From the NCBI RefSeq assembly GCF_039538145.1, contig NZ_BAABBV010000002.1:496001-560000 (forward strand): a stretch of 64,000 nt of DNA, read 5' to 3'. The DNA is from Gryllotalpicola daejeonensis. Lineage in GTDB: Bacteria > Actinomycetota > Actinomycetes > Actinomycetales > Microbacteriaceae. The position numbers and the translations under genes are program-made. Below, piece by piece: positions 34,100-44,323 of this stretch. The notes beneath the pieces were generated by a model. That model made no database searches, was not told the DNA's origin, and worked only from the letters and a program-made list of their open reading frames with translations. The first letter of the stretch is position 1. Each line of letters starts with the position of its first letter.

Positions 34100-34945
34100 A
34101 TGGGCGTGCGCTCATCGCCTCGGCATCGCGCCGAGGGGTTCCATAACGGGGTTTTCCGCACCGAGAAGGCCGTTTCGGCCCCCCTCGGCGGGGGTCAGTT
34201 GCGGCTCGGCGGGGGTGCGCTGCGCGTCGGCCGCGGGGCGCTGCGTCTCGGCGCGGCAGCACTCGTCGCGGGCACCGCCATTGCGGTGGCGTCGGTGACG
34301 GGGGTCGCGTTCGCCGACGTGCTCGCGCACGGCGGCGGTGACGAGAACGGCACGAACGCGCTCGTCGTTCCCGGTGGCTTCGCCCCCGGCGATCCCGCCC
34401 ACGCGCCGACCGCGACGGGCCTCGCCGTCGCACGACTCGCACTGGCACAGCTCGGGCAGGACCTCGACGGCCCGAACTCGGTCGACGGCCGCGACTTCGG
34501 CGCCAGCAGTTCGCTGCCGGGCGCATGGTGCGCCGCGTTCGCCTCGTGGGTGTGGGCCGAAGAGGGTCTCGACACCGCGGGCCTGAACGGCTGGGCGGGC
34601 AGCTTCCTGAGCTATGGGATCGCGCACGGCACCTATCGCACGACCGAGCCGCGCGTGGGGGACGCGGCGCTGTTCGCTCTCAACTCCGCGGCCGCGGCAT
34701 CCGCTGCAGAGGGAAGGCTCGGCAACACGCACCGCATCTCGCACGTGGGGATCGTCGTGGCCGTCTCCGACACGACGGTGACGGTGGTCAACGGCGACTG
34801 GGGCGACGGGGCCGGTGGCACGAGGCGCGTGCGGCTGTCGGCGTTCCCGCTGGCGCGATCGGATGCCGGCGACTTCGCGCCCGAGATGAGGCAGTACCTC
34901 GCCGGTTACGTGGCGGCCGCGGCAACCGCACCGGCGTCACGGTAG
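34100..34945 (+). CDS. secreted CHAP-domain protein (putative peptidoglycan amidase/peptidase)
   Basis: 281 residues from ATG 34100. An Arg-containing Gly/Leu-rich N region with imperfect GGALRLG repeats leads to signal helix GAAALVAGTAIAVASVTGVA (cleavage near AFA-DVLA). The CHAP domain has catalytic Cys in PGAWCAAFASWVWAE, His in RISHVGIVVAV and the polar residue in VVNGDWGDG. It should cut peptidoglycan cross-bridges or stem amides during wall remodelling. The N-terminal extension is unusually long, so the true start could be downstream. Confidence 0.82.
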   Translation: MGVRSSPRHRAEGFHNGVFRTEKAVSAPLGGGQLRLGGGALRVGRGALRLGAAALVAGTAIAVASVTGVAFADVLAHGGGDENGTNALVVPGGFAPGDPAHAPTATGLAVARLALAQLGQDLDGPNSVDGRDFGASSSLPGAWCAAFASWVWAEEGLDTAGLNGWAGSFLSYGIAHGTYRTTEPRVGDAALFALNSAAAASAAEGRLGNTHRISHVGIVVAVSDTTVTVVNGDWGDGAGGTRRVRLSAFPLARSDAGDFAPEMRQYLAGYVAAAATAPASR

Positions 34946-34985
34946 GGCGGCACCGCGGCAGAGGAAAACCGGGCAGACTGTGCTC

Positions 34986-35552
34986 ATGCCCGCTAACCCC
35001 ATCGGTCGAGCCCTGCGCGGCCGCCGCGCCGGTCAACACACTCTGGTCTGGGCGCGGCCCGAGCTGAGCGCCCCGGAGGGCTTCGCCCTCACGAGCCCGG
35101 CGTTCGAGCACAATGGAGCGATCCCCGAAGAGTTCCGCGGCAAGGTGTTCGGGCCGAACGTGTCGCCGGCGATCGAATGGACCGAGCCGCCCGCCGACAC
35201 CATCGAGCTCGTCTTGATCGTGCAGGACCCCGACGTGCCGTTCGGCAAAGCGGCGACGCACGCATTGGCCGTCGGCATCGACCCCGCTCTCGGCGGCATT
35301 CCCGAGAACGGCCTCGCGAACCCTAGCCCCGTGAAGGGCCTCGTGTTCGGCAAGGGCGCCTTCGGCAAGCTCGGCTGGATGGGACCGATGCCGCCGCGCT
35401 CGCACGGCCCGCACGCCTATGTCTTCCAGCTGTTCGCGCTCGACCGCCCCCTCTCGCTCGCCGAGGGCTTCGCGCTCGAGGACGCGCTGCACGCCATGGA
35501 CGGCCACGTCATCGCCCGCGCCCGCCTCGACGGCATCTACGAGAGCGTGTAG
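34986..35552 (+). CDS. YbhB/YbcL-type phosphatidylethanolamine-binding-like protein
   Basis: 188 residues. PEBP fold: FALTSPAFEHNGAIPEEF, GPNVSPAIEWTEPP, LVLIVQDPDVPFG, then PPRSHGPHAYVFQLFALD with the ligand-pocket His. Bacterial members are soluble and of unclear role. Note ATHALAVGI in place of the usual 'HWV..NIP'. Start ATG 34986. Converges on the radical SAM gene. Confidence 0.9.
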   Translation: MPANPIGRALRGRRAGQHTLVWARPELSAPEGFALTSPAFEHNGAIPEEFRGKVFGPNVSPAIEWTEPPADTIELVLIVQDPDVPFGKAATHALAVGIDPALGGIPENGLANPSPVKGLVFGKGAFGKLGWMGPMPPRSHGPHAYVFQLFALDRPLSLAEGFALEDALHAMDGHVIARARLDGIYESV

Positions 35553-35625
35553 CGCCGACGCTCGCGGTCGTTGATGGCCGCTGCGAACCGTCGCTCCTCG
35601 AAACGATCGCCACCACCGGCCTGCG

Positions 35626-36798
35626 TCAGAACAGCGTCGGCTCGGGAGTGACGCTCGCAGCATCCGTCTCTTCGAAGAAGACGAGGGGCGTGCGCCGCTC
35701 GCCGTCTGCATCGATGCTGCTCGCGCGCCCTCGACGCGGTCTGCCGGCGCGCGGCAGTTGCGTTGTGGAGCCGTCGATCGCGTCGCTCGCAGCGAGCGCC
35801 GACGACTCGATGCCGCCGGTCACCAGATCCTCGCGACCGCGCACGAGGCCGTGCTTCGCGATCAGCGGCTTGATGCGGCGCGCGAGCCACTGGCGGTACT
35901 CCTTCGGCGCATAGGTGCGCCCCTCGGGGTAGAGCTCGGCATACTTCCCCATCAGCTCGGGGTGCTCGCGCTCGAGCCAGAAGCGGAACCACTCCTTCAC
36001 ACCGGGCTTCAGATGCAGCGCGGTGTAGAGCACGCTCGTGGCACCCGAGGCCTTCACCTGGCTCAGCGCGTGGTCGAGGTGCTCGGTCGTGTCGGTCAGG
36101 AACGGCAGGATCGGCATCATGAACACGCTGCAGTCGAGCCCCGCGTTGCGCACGGCCGTCACCGTCGCGAGCCGCTCCTTCGCGCGCGGCGTTCCCGGTT
36201 CGACCGACTGCTGCAGCTCGTCGTCGTAGATCGCGATCGACATCGCGACGTCGACCGGAACGTGCTCCGACGCCTCTTTCAGTAACGGCAGGTCGCGACG
36301 CAGCAGCGTGCCCTTGGTCAGGATCGAGAACGGCGTGCGCGCCTCGGTCAGCGCCCTGATGATGTCGGGCATCAGCTTGTAGCGCCCTTCCGCGCGCTGA
36401 TACGGATCGGTGTTGGTTCCCAGCGCGACCGGATGCCTGTTCGCCTGCCATTTGGGCCGGGCGAGCTCCCGCCGCAGCACCTCGGCGACGTTCACCTTCA
36501 CGATGATCTGCGAGTCGAAGTCGCGCCCCACGTTGAGCTCGAGGTACTTATGCGTCGGCCGAGCGAAGCAATAAAAGCAGGCATGGCTGCAGCCCCTGTA
36601 GGGGTTGATCGTCCACGCGTAGGGCATCACCTTCGAGCCGCCCGGCACCTGGTTGAGAGCGGACTTCGCCAGGATCTCGTGGAAGACGATTCCGTCGAAT
36701 TCGGGCGTGCGCACCGTGCGCACCAGGTTGTTCAGCTTCGCAAGCCCGGGTAGCGCGTCATCGGACTCGACCCCGAGCTCTTGATTCTCCCACCGCAT
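35626..36798 (-). CDS. Rv2578c-family radical SAM protein
   Basis: 390 residues from ATG 36798, where the conserved MRWENQ start lies; a further ATG at 36825 adds 9 residues. 4Fe-4S site CSHACFYCFARPTHKYLE (C-x3-C-x2-C), preceded by WTINPYRGC. GTNTDPYQRAEGRYKLMPDI and SILTKGTLLRRDLPLL are family marks, as is the terminal PTLF. Related to SplB-like radical SAM enzymes; the reaction of this actinobacterial group is not known. Confidence 0.9.
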   Translation of the reverse strand: MRWENQELGVESDDALPGLAKLNNLVRTVRTPEFDGIVFHEILAKSALNQVPGGSKVMPYAWTINPYRGCSHACFYCFARPTHKYLELNVGRDFDSQIIVKVNVAEVLRRELARPKWQANRHPVALGTNTDPYQRAEGRYKLMPDIIRALTEARTPFSILTKGTLLRRDLPLLKEASEHVPVDVAMSIAIYDDELQQSVEPGTPRAKERLATVTAVRNAGLDCSVFMMPILPFLTDTTEHLDHALSQVKASGATSVLYTALHLKPGVKEWFRFWLEREHPELMGKYAELYPEGRTYAPKEYRQWLARRIKPLIAKHGLVRGREDLVTGGIESSALAASDAIDGSTTQLPRAGRPRRGRASSIDADGERRTPLVFFEETDAASVTPEPTLF

Positions 36799-36903
36799 CC
36801 ATCCATTAGAACACCGATTCGACATCAGCGGCGCTCATTTTCGAACGTGTGTATAACTCGCGGAAACCGAACTGACGCGCGCCGGGACTCTCCGGGCGGG
36901 GCC

Positions 36904-37680
36904 TCAGTCAGCCGAGCTCGGACCCCACGGAGCGCCGCCGAGCAGCTGCAGCGGGCCGGCCAGCGAGCCGCCGTCGACCGGCAGCGTGACTCCTGTGATC
37001 CACGACGCGTCGGACGACGCGAGAAACGCGATCGCCGCCGCGATGTCGGCCGGCTCGCCGACGCGACCAAGGGGGTAAAGACCGCGAAGCCTGTCGGCGC
37101 CGCCGTCCTGGCCATCCCACACGCGCGTGCGGACAGTGCCAGGCGCGACGACGTTGATGCGCACCCCCTGCGGCCCGAGCTCGACCGCGAGGTTCCGCGC
37201 CAGCAGCGACAGTCCCGCCTTCGCGCTCGAATAAGCCGGCTCTCCGTACGCCGCCACGCCGTTCACCGAGCTCACCAGCACGACCGCCCCGCGGCTCGCG
37301 ATCAGCGCCTCACGGCACGCGCGCACGATGCGCATCGGCCCGTGCAGGTTGAGATCGACGGTGGAGAGCCAGTGCTCCTCGTCGAGCCCATCGCGCGCAG
37401 GCAGGTCGCCGCCGGCGACCTGCGCCAGCACGTCGACGCGGCCGAAGCTCTCGAGCACGGCACCGACGGCGTGATCGACGGATGCCGCATCGAGCAGATC
37501 GCAGGCGAAAACGGCGGCGCGCGAAGCATCCGCTCGCTCTGAAATCCACTCTTCTGCAGCGGCGGGCTCGCAATCGAGAACGGCGACCGCGGCGCCCTCG
37601 TCGAGCAGGCGCTCTGCGGTCGCGCGCCCGATGCCGTTGGCTCCGCCAGAGACGATGGCGACCTTGTCGGTGAACCTCAT
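36904..37680 (-). CDS. SDR family oxidoreductase
   Basis: 258 residues. Rossmann motif VSGGANGIGRATAERL, VLDCEPAA after beta-2 (Asp suggests NAD), then VLVSSVNGVAAYGEPAYSSAKAG with catalytic Ser, Tyr, Lys, and PGTVRTRVWDG. The standard classical SDR length. Substrate unknown. Monocistronic. Confidence 0.9.
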   Translation of the reverse strand: MRFTDKVAIVSGGANGIGRATAERLLDEGAAVAVLDCEPAAAEEWISERADASRAAVFACDLLDAASVDHAVGAVLESFGRVDVLAQVAGGDLPARDGLDEEHWLSTVDLNLHGPMRIVRACREALIASRGAVVLVSSVNGVAAYGEPAYSSAKAGLSLLARNLAVELGPQGVRINVVAPGTVRTRVWDGQDGGADRLRGLYPLGRVGEPADIAAAIAFLASSDASWITGVTLPVDGGSLAGPLQLLGGAPWGPSSAD

Positions 37681-37701
37681 GTGGTCACCGTAGTAAGGAA
37701 C

Positions 37702-37742
37702 GGGTCTCGATACGCACGGCTTCGCGCGGGCTACTCGACCAC
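37702..37742 (+). repeat. dispersed intergenic repeat (GTCTCGATACG type)
   Basis: Imperfect palindromic unit beginning GGTCTCGATACGCACGGC and ending CTACTCGACCAC. Related copies: 44504-44536 inside dnaX and, weakly, about 43048-43078. Confidence 0.6.
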
Positions 37743-37753
37743 CGTGTTCCGGG

Positions 37754-39223
37754 CTAGTGCAGGAGGCCGAGCACCTTCGCGGTGCGCTCCATCGTGGCCC
37801 GCGCGAGCTCGGGGTCGTTGTCGAGACTCTCGCCCAGCGTCGGAATCAGGTCCTTGAGCTTCGGCTGCCACTCCCCCGCGAACTCCGTCGGGAAGCACGT
37901 CTTCAGCACGTCGAGCATGATCGACACGGCGGTCGAGGCGCCCGGCGAGGCGCCGAGCAGACCGACGATCGTGCCGTCCTTGTGAGCGATGACCTCGGTG
38001 CCGAACTGCAGGACGCCGCCCTTCTTGGCATCCTTCTTGATCACCTGCGCGCGCTGGCCCGCAGTGATCAGCTCCCAATCGTCGGGCTTGGCGCTCGGCA
38101 TGAACTTGCGCAGTTCGGCGAACTTGCCCTTCTTCGTCAGCAGCAACTGGCTGATCAGGTATTTGAGCAGCACGAGGTTGTCGAGCGCGACTCGCAGGTA
38201 CGGTCCGATGTTCGACAGGCGGATGCCGGCGGGCAGGTCGAGCACGCTGCCGTACTTGAGGAACTTCGGGTCGGCGCCCGCGTAAGGACCGAAGAGCAGC
38301 GACGCCTGGCCGTCGACGACGCGCTTGTCGAGGTGCGGCACGCTCATCGGCGGGGCGCCGGCCTCTGCCTGCGCGTACACCTTCACCGCGTGCTGACCGA
38401 CGACGTCGGGGTTGGTCGTCTTGTAGAACTGGCCCGAGATCGGGAAGGTGCCGTAGCCCTTCGCCTCGGGAATGCCCGCGCCCTGCAGCACCTTGAGCGC
38501 CCAGCCGCCCGCGCCGACGAAGACGAACTTTGCGTCGATCGTGCTGGTGCGCTGCTCGACGAGCTGGCGCACCTTGAGGCGCCACGTGCCGTCGGAGCGC
38601 TTCTTGATGCCGCGCACCTCGGAGTTGAGCTTGAGCTCGGCGCCGGATGCGGTGAGGTTGTCGATGAGCTTCTTGGTCAGCGCGCCGAAGTTCACGTCGG
38701 TGCCCGCGATCGAGCGCGTCGCCGCGAACTTCTCGCCCTTGCTGCGCCCACGCATCAGCAGCGGCGCCCACTTCATGACCTCGGCGCGATCCTCGCTGTA
38801 CTCGAGCTCTTCGAAGAGCACGTGCTTCTTGAGCGTCTCGTGCCGCGTGCGCAGATATTCGATGTCGCCGGGCTTGCGCACGAACGTCATGTGCGGAGCA
38901 GGATTGATGAAATCGGATGCCTGCCCGAGCGTTCCCTCTTCCACGAGCTTCGCCCAGAACTGGCGGCTCTGCTGGAACTGCTCGTTGATCTGCAGCGCCT
39001 TGCCCGGGTCAGCCGGGTTCGGCATGTAGTTGAGCTCGCACAGCGCGCTGTGGCCGGTGCCCGCGTTGTTCCACGGGTTCGAGCTCTCTTCGGCGACCGC
39101 CCCAAGGCGCTCGACGATGACAACCGACCAGTCTGGCCTCACCCGCTTCAGGAAGGTTCCGAGAGTGGCGGACATGATGCCGCCACCGATCAAGACCACG
39201 TCAACGGGGGCTGTGTCGCTCAC
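37754..39223 (-). CDS. mqo: malate:quinone oxidoreductase
   Basis: 489 residues. FAD-dependent peripheral membrane enzyme that oxidises malate to oxaloacetate and passes electrons to quinone. FAD motif VVLIGGGIMSATLGTFLKRV, then NPWNNAGTGHSALCELNYMP, INEQFQQSRQFWA, VMKWAPLLMRGR, LFGPYAG and TLGESLDNDP, all as in Mqo. Start GTG 39223 with AGGATG upstream. Lone gene between dispersed repeats. Confidence 0.95.
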   Translation of the reverse strand: MSDTAPVDVVLIGGGIMSATLGTFLKRVRPDWSVVIVERLGAVAEESSNPWNNAGTGHSALCELNYMPNPADPGKALQINEQFQQSRQFWAKLVEEGTLGQASDFINPAPHMTFVRKPGDIEYLRTRHETLKKHVLFEELEYSEDRAEVMKWAPLLMRGRSKGEKFAATRSIAGTDVNFGALTKKLIDNLTASGAELKLNSEVRGIKKRSDGTWRLKVRQLVEQRTSTIDAKFVFVGAGGWALKVLQGAGIPEAKGYGTFPISGQFYKTTNPDVVGQHAVKVYAQAEAGAPPMSVPHLDKRVVDGQASLLFGPYAGADPKFLKYGSVLDLPAGIRLSNIGPYLRVALDNLVLLKYLISQLLLTKKGKFAELRKFMPSAKPDDWELITAGQRAQVIKKDAKKGGVLQFGTEVIAHKDGTIVGLLGASPGASTAVSIMLDVLKTCFPTEFAGEWQPKLKDLIPTLGESLDNDPELARATMERTAKVLGLLH

Positions 39224-39278
39224 CCGTTCATCCTATCTGTCTCGAGATCGAGAGACTTTGAGGCCAGCTCAGGCCCCC

Positions 39279-39325
39279 GATCGTTGAGGAGCTCGCGGAG
39301 CTTGCGGAGCGCGCGTCTCGAAACG
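39279..39325 (+). repeat. 47-bp dispersed repeat, copy 1
   Basis: Runs from GATCGTTGAGGAGC to GCGTCTCGAAACG, with a GCGGAGC motif repeated inside. It sits in the asd-mqo gap, starting 55 bp from mqo and ending 2 bp from the asd stop. Confidence 0.85.
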
Positions 39326-39326
39326 C

Positions 39327-40385
39327 TCAGGCTGCGACCGCGCGCTTGGCCGCCACCAGCTCGGCGATCTGCACCGCGTTGAGCGCAGCGCCCTTGCGCA
39401 GGTTGTCGTTCGAGACGAAGAACGCGAGGCCGCGACCGGCGGGCGCACCCTCGTCGGCGCGGATGCGGCCGACGAACGACGGGTCCTGACCGGCGGCCTG
39501 AAGCGGCGTCGGGATGTCGGTGAGCACCACTCCCGCAGCATCCGCCAGCAACTCGGTCGCGCGCTGGGGCGTGAGCTCGCGCTCGAACTCGGCGTTCACG
39601 GAAAGCGAGTGGCCGGTGAACACCGGCACGCGCACGCAGGTGCCCGACACGAGCAGCTCGGGCAACTCGAGGATCTTGCGGCTCTCGTTGCGCAGCTTCT
39701 TCTCTTCGTCGGTCTCGTTCAGTCCGTCGTCGACGAGGTTGCCGGCGAACGGGATCACGTCGAACGCGATGGGGCGCTTGTAGACGCCCGGCTCGGGCAA
39801 CGTGACGGCGCCGCCGTCGTGGACAAGCTCGAGAAGGTGATCGGATGCCACGGCCACGCGCGCCTGGTCGGCGAGCTCCTCTGCGCCCTTGAGCCCCGAA
39901 CCGGAGACGGCCTGGTAGGTCGAGACGATGAGGCGGCGCAGGCCGGCCTCGCGGTCGAGCACCTTGAGCACGGGCATGATCGCCATGGTCGTGCAGTTCG
40001 GGTTCGCGATGATGCCCTTCGCGGCCTCGTCGATCGCGTGCGGGTTCACCTCAGACACCACGAGCGGCACCTCGGGGTCCATGCGCCACGCGCTCGAGTT
40101 GTCGATGACGACGGCGCCGGCCGCGGCGAAGCGCGGGGCCGCGGCGCGCGACCCGGTGGCGCCGGCCGAGAACAGCGCGATGTCGATGCCGCTCGGGTCG
40201 GCCGTCTCGACGTCTTCGACGACGATCTGCTCGCCCTTGAACTCGATGGTCGAGCCGGCAGAGCGCGCGGTCGCGAAGAAGCGGATGCTCGCGATCGGGA
40301 ACTCGCGCTCGGCGAGCAGCTTGCGCATGACGGCGCCGACCTGACCGGTGGCGCCGACGACGGCGACGTGGAATCCGTTGCTCAT
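39327..40385 (-). CDS. asd: aspartate-semialdehyde dehydrogenase
   Basis: 352 residues. Reduces aspartyl phosphate to the semialdehyde with NADPH in the lysine/threonine/methionine/diaminopimelate branch. N terminus VAVVGATGQVGAVMRKLLAE, catalytic Cys in IANPNCTTMAIMPVL, then YQAVSGSGLKGAEEL and the C-terminal GHSLSVNAEFE. Start ATG 40385. Forms a unit with lysC, which lies 111 bp upstream. Confidence 0.95.
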   Translation of the reverse strand: MSNGFHVAVVGATGQVGAVMRKLLAEREFPIASIRFFATARSAGSTIEFKGEQIVVEDVETADPSGIDIALFSAGATGSRAAAPRFAAAGAVVIDNSSAWRMDPEVPLVVSEVNPHAIDEAAKGIIANPNCTTMAIMPVLKVLDREAGLRRLIVSTYQAVSGSGLKGAEELADQARVAVASDHLLELVHDGGAVTLPEPGVYKRPIAFDVIPFAGNLVDDGLNETDEEKKLRNESRKILELPELLVSGTCVRVPVFTGHSLSVNAEFERELTPQRATELLADAAGVVLTDIPTPLQAAGQDPSFVGRIRADEGAPAGRGLAFFVSNDNLRKGAALNAVQIAELVAAKRAVAA

Positions 40386-40422
40386 GGGTTTCTCAATCTC
40401 TGAGGTGGCCTGATTGTTTCCA

Positions 40423-40466
40423 TTCGGCGCTTCTGCGCCCGGTGCAGCGGCCGCACCTGCGCCGAA
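40423..40466 (-). promoter_or_regulatory. hairpin in the lysC-asd gap
   Basis: TTCGGCGC / GCGCCGAA (8 bp) around an inner GGTGC / GCACC stem. Could be an intercistronic attenuator or mRNA-stability hairpin. Confidence 0.4.
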
Positions 40467-40496
40467 CGGGCACAGCGCGCGGCCGTGCGGACGCAG

Positions 40497-41801
<1,305 letters not shown>

Positions 41802-41946
41802 GGGCTCTCCTATAGGGCTTGCGAGCGGGCTCGGGTGTTGAGGGATTCCGACTATTCTACGGCCCGTTTCGGGGGTGTTTCGCCGGGGCGGCGCGCCCAT
41901 CGGAGCGCCTCGTTTCCCCACGCCGATTCGGGGTTACCGTCAGGCC

Positions 41947-43032
41947 ATGAGCGCATCACGCGTGGTGGTTCTGGGCTCCGGCGTGGCCGGGGCGGCGACG
42001 GCGTTCGGGCTGGCCCGGCGAGGCGCGCAGGTGGTCGTCGTCGACGCGGGATTCGAAGGGCGGGCGACGGATGCCGGCGCAGGCATCATCCAGCCGTGGT
42101 CGGTGGCCCGTGAGGGCGACTTCTATGACCTCTACGCCGACAGCGCCGCCTTCTACCCGCCGTTCGTCTCGGCGCTGGTCGGGCACGGCTCCCCCGACAT
42201 CGGCTTCCGGCGGGTCGGCTCGCTCGTCGTGTCCGCGGACGCGGCGGAACTGGACGCCGTCGAAGAGCGGCTCGCCGCGCGGGCGCCCGCCGCCCCCGCG
42301 ATGGGCGAGGTGCGCCGACTCGGCCCGGGCGAGGCACTCGAGCGCTTCCCGCTGCTCGACCCGGGCGTCTCGGCGATCTCGATCGAGGGCGGCGGCCGCG
42401 TCGACGGCCGCCTGCTGCGCGAGGGCTTGCTCGCCGCCGTGCGCAAGCTGGACGGCATGGTGGTGACGGACGCCGCGACCCTCGAGCCCGTCGATGACGG
42501 GTTCCGCGTCGTGGTCGGCGTCGGCGAGGCGCTGGCCGCCGATGCCGTCGTCGTGGCGTGCGGCGCCTGGACGAATGACGTGCTCGCGCCCCTGGGATTC
42601 TCCGTTCCGGTCGAGCCGCAGAAGGGGCAGATCCTGCACCTGCGGGTTTCCGCCGACACGTCTTCGTGGCCGGTCATCCATCGACTGGGGTCCTCGCACT
42701 ATCTGCTCGCGTTCGACGAAGGGCGCATCGTGGCCGGTGCCACGCGCGAGTTCGGCAGCGGATTCGACACCCGCGTGACCGCCTTCGGCGTCGAAGAGCT
42801 GCTGCGCAACGCGCTCGTCGTCGCCCCGGGGCTCGCGAACGCCGAGGTCATCGAGACCCGCGTCGGGTTGCGCCCCCTGCCGCTGTCGAACGACCAGCTG
42901 CCCGTCGTGCACCGGCTGGACATCGGCGGGTCGGTGCCGCTCTGGGTGAACGCCGGCTTCGGCGCCGCGGGGCTCACCATGGGCCCTCTGGTCGGCGACC
43001 GTCTCGCCGCCGAGATCGTCGGCGCCATTTAG
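41947..43032 (+). CDS. FAD-dependent oxidoreductase (DAO family)
   Basis: 361 residues. N-terminal FAD site RVVVLGSGVAGAATAFGLAR, ending with acidic VVVDAG; AGAGIIQPWS; middle AVVVACGAWTNDVLAP; C-terminal LWVNAGFGAAGLTMGPLVGD. Typical of D-amino-acid dehydrogenase/glycine oxidase relatives, oxidising a C-N bond. The substrate is not readable. Divergent from lysC with 145 bp between; no regulator nearby. Confidence 0.88.
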   Translation: MSASRVVVLGSGVAGAATAFGLARRGAQVVVVDAGFEGRATDAGAGIIQPWSVAREGDFYDLYADSAAFYPPFVSALVGHGSPDIGFRRVGSLVVSADAAELDAVEERLAARAPAAPAMGEVRRLGPGEALERFPLLDPGVSAISIEGGGRVDGRLLREGLLAAVRKLDGMVVTDAATLEPVDDGFRVVVGVGEALAADAVVVACGAWTNDVLAPLGFSVPVEPQKGQILHLRVSADTSSWPVIHRLGSSHYLLAFDEGRIVAGATREFGSGFDTRVTAFGVEELLRNALVVAPGLANAEVIETRVGLRPLPLSNDQLPVVHRLDIGGSVPLWVNAGFGAAGLTMGPLVGDRLAAEIVGAI

Positions 43033-43133
43033 CGGCGCGCCCGCCCCGCTGGTCGACTCGGCGAAGCCGAATCGAGAGCAGACCGTGACCAGGACGCCTG
43101 GTACGGCGCGCCGCAGCGCGGAATGCTCGCCGC

Positions 43134-43655
43134 ATGGGATGGACGCATCACCCCGAGTCCAGATCGCCCAAGTCGGGGCGTCTTGTACGAATCGCGGGGC
43201 CCCTGATCGCCCTAGTCGTGGCAGCCGGAGCCTTCACCGCGTTCGCGGCTCTCAACGCGACCGCGTCGCGCGGCACCGATCACGCAGACGAGTGGGGCTG
43301 CGGTGTCGCACGGCCGACGGTCTCGCCCTCGCCGGTCACTCGCGGACAGGCGATCACGGTCACGGCGGGGTCGGCGCATTGCGCGAAGTCACTGCCCGCC
43401 GGAACGACGTTCGACGTGAGCGTCAGCCCGAGTGACGGCTCCGACGCGCGCGAGTCAGAGCAGGCATCCGTTCATCACGATGGGTCGTTCACGGTGACGC
43501 TGACGATCCCGGGTGACTTTCCGATCGGCGAGGCCGTGGTGTGGGTCGACGACACCGCCTACGTCCCCTGCCACGACACCGGTGCAGGCACACTGGACGG
43601 CATGGCTCTGGTGTCGTGCGCCGCGTCCGAAACCGAGTTCGAGGTCGCGGGCTGA
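43134..43655 (+). CDS. hypothetical secreted or membrane-anchored protein
   Basis: 173 residues. A basic N terminus then a hydrophobic helix AGPLIALVVAAGAFTAFAAL; the remainder is extracellular with four Cys (EWGCG, AHCAK, YVPCHD, LVSCAA), enough for two disulfides, and an immunoglobulin-like strand pattern (DGSFTVTLTIPGDFPIGEAV). Not recognised. No clear Shine-Dalgarno, so the start is uncertain. Converges on recR. Confidence 0.65.
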   Translation: MGWTHHPESRSPKSGRLVRIAGPLIALVVAAGAFTAFAALNATASRGTDHADEWGCGVARPTVSPSPVTRGQAITVTAGSAHCAKSLPAGTTFDVSVSPSDGSDARESEQASVHHDGSFTVTLTIPGDFPIGEAVVWVDDTAYVPCHDTGAGTLDGMALVSCAASETEFEVAG

Positions 43656-43715
43656 AGTCGTCGCCAGATATTGCGGTCTCGCGGCCGCAGATGCCGCGCC
43701 AAGTGGCGACGACTT
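43655..43715. terminator. compound inverted repeat between convergent genes
   Basis: Perfect 12-bp outer stem AAGTCGTCGCCA / TGGCGACGACTT (43655-43666 and 43704-43715) with inner TGCGG / CCGCA. Same architecture as 31288-31355. Confidence 0.6.
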
Positions 43716-43723
43716 GAGCGGGC

Positions 43724-44323
43724 CTAGCCGGCGACGACGCGGCGGCCCTCGAAGGCACGGCCGAGGGTGACCTCGTCGGCGTACTCGAGGTCGCCGCCGA
43801 CCGGAAGGCCGGAAGCCAGGCGGCTGACGCGGATCTCGAGCGTCTTCAGCAGCCGGCTCAGGTAGGTCGCCGTCGCCTCGCCCTCGAGGTTGGGGTCGGT
43901 CGCGATGATGACCTCTTCGACGGTGCCATCGGCGAGGCGCTGCATGAGCTGGCGGATGCGCAGATCGTCAGGCCCGATGCCGTCGATCGGGCTGATGGCG
44001 CCGCCGAGCACGTGGTAGAGACCGCGGAACTCGCGGGTGCGCTCGATGGCGACGACGTCTTTCGCCTCTTCGACCACGCAGATCAGCGCCTGGTTGCGGC
44101 GCGGGTCACGGCAGATCGAGCACAGCTCTTGCTCCGAGACGTTGCCGCACTGCTCGCAGAACCGCACCTTGTCGCGCACCGCGAGCAGCGTCTCGGCGAG
44201 CTTGGTGACGTCGAACGACTCGGTCTGCAGGATGTGGAACGCGATGCGCTGCGCCGACTTCGGCCCGATGCCGGGCAGTCGGCCGAGCTCATCGATCAGG
44301 TCCTGGACGATCCCCTCGTACAT
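43724..44323 (-). CDS. recR: recombination protein RecR
   Basis: 199 residues. Helix-hairpin-helix start LIDELGRLPGIGPKSAQRIA, C4 zinc module FCEQCGNVSEQELCSICRD, Toprim domain ICVVEEAKDVVAIERTREF with GLYHVLGG, DLRIRQL and the EGEATATYL box. Works with RecF/RecO to load RecA at gaps. Its ATG overlaps the dnaX stop by one base, the usual dnaX-recR operon. Confidence 0.96.
   Translation of the reverse strand: MYEGIVQDLIDELGRLPGIGPKSAQRIAFHILQTESFDVTKLAETLLAVRDKVRFCEQCGNVSEQELCSICRDPRRNQALICVVEEAKDVVAIERTREFRGLYHVLGGAISPIDGIGPDDLRIRQLMQRLADGTVEEVIIATDPNLEGEATATYLSRLLKTLEIRVSRLASGLPVGGDLEYADEVTLGRAFEGRRVVAG

Noticed and set aside
35560..35625. Possible degenerate copy of the 47-bp repeat between the PEBP and radical SAM genes
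   Set aside because: Only short words (GGTCGTTGATG, CTCCTCGAAACGATC) match; too weak to call.
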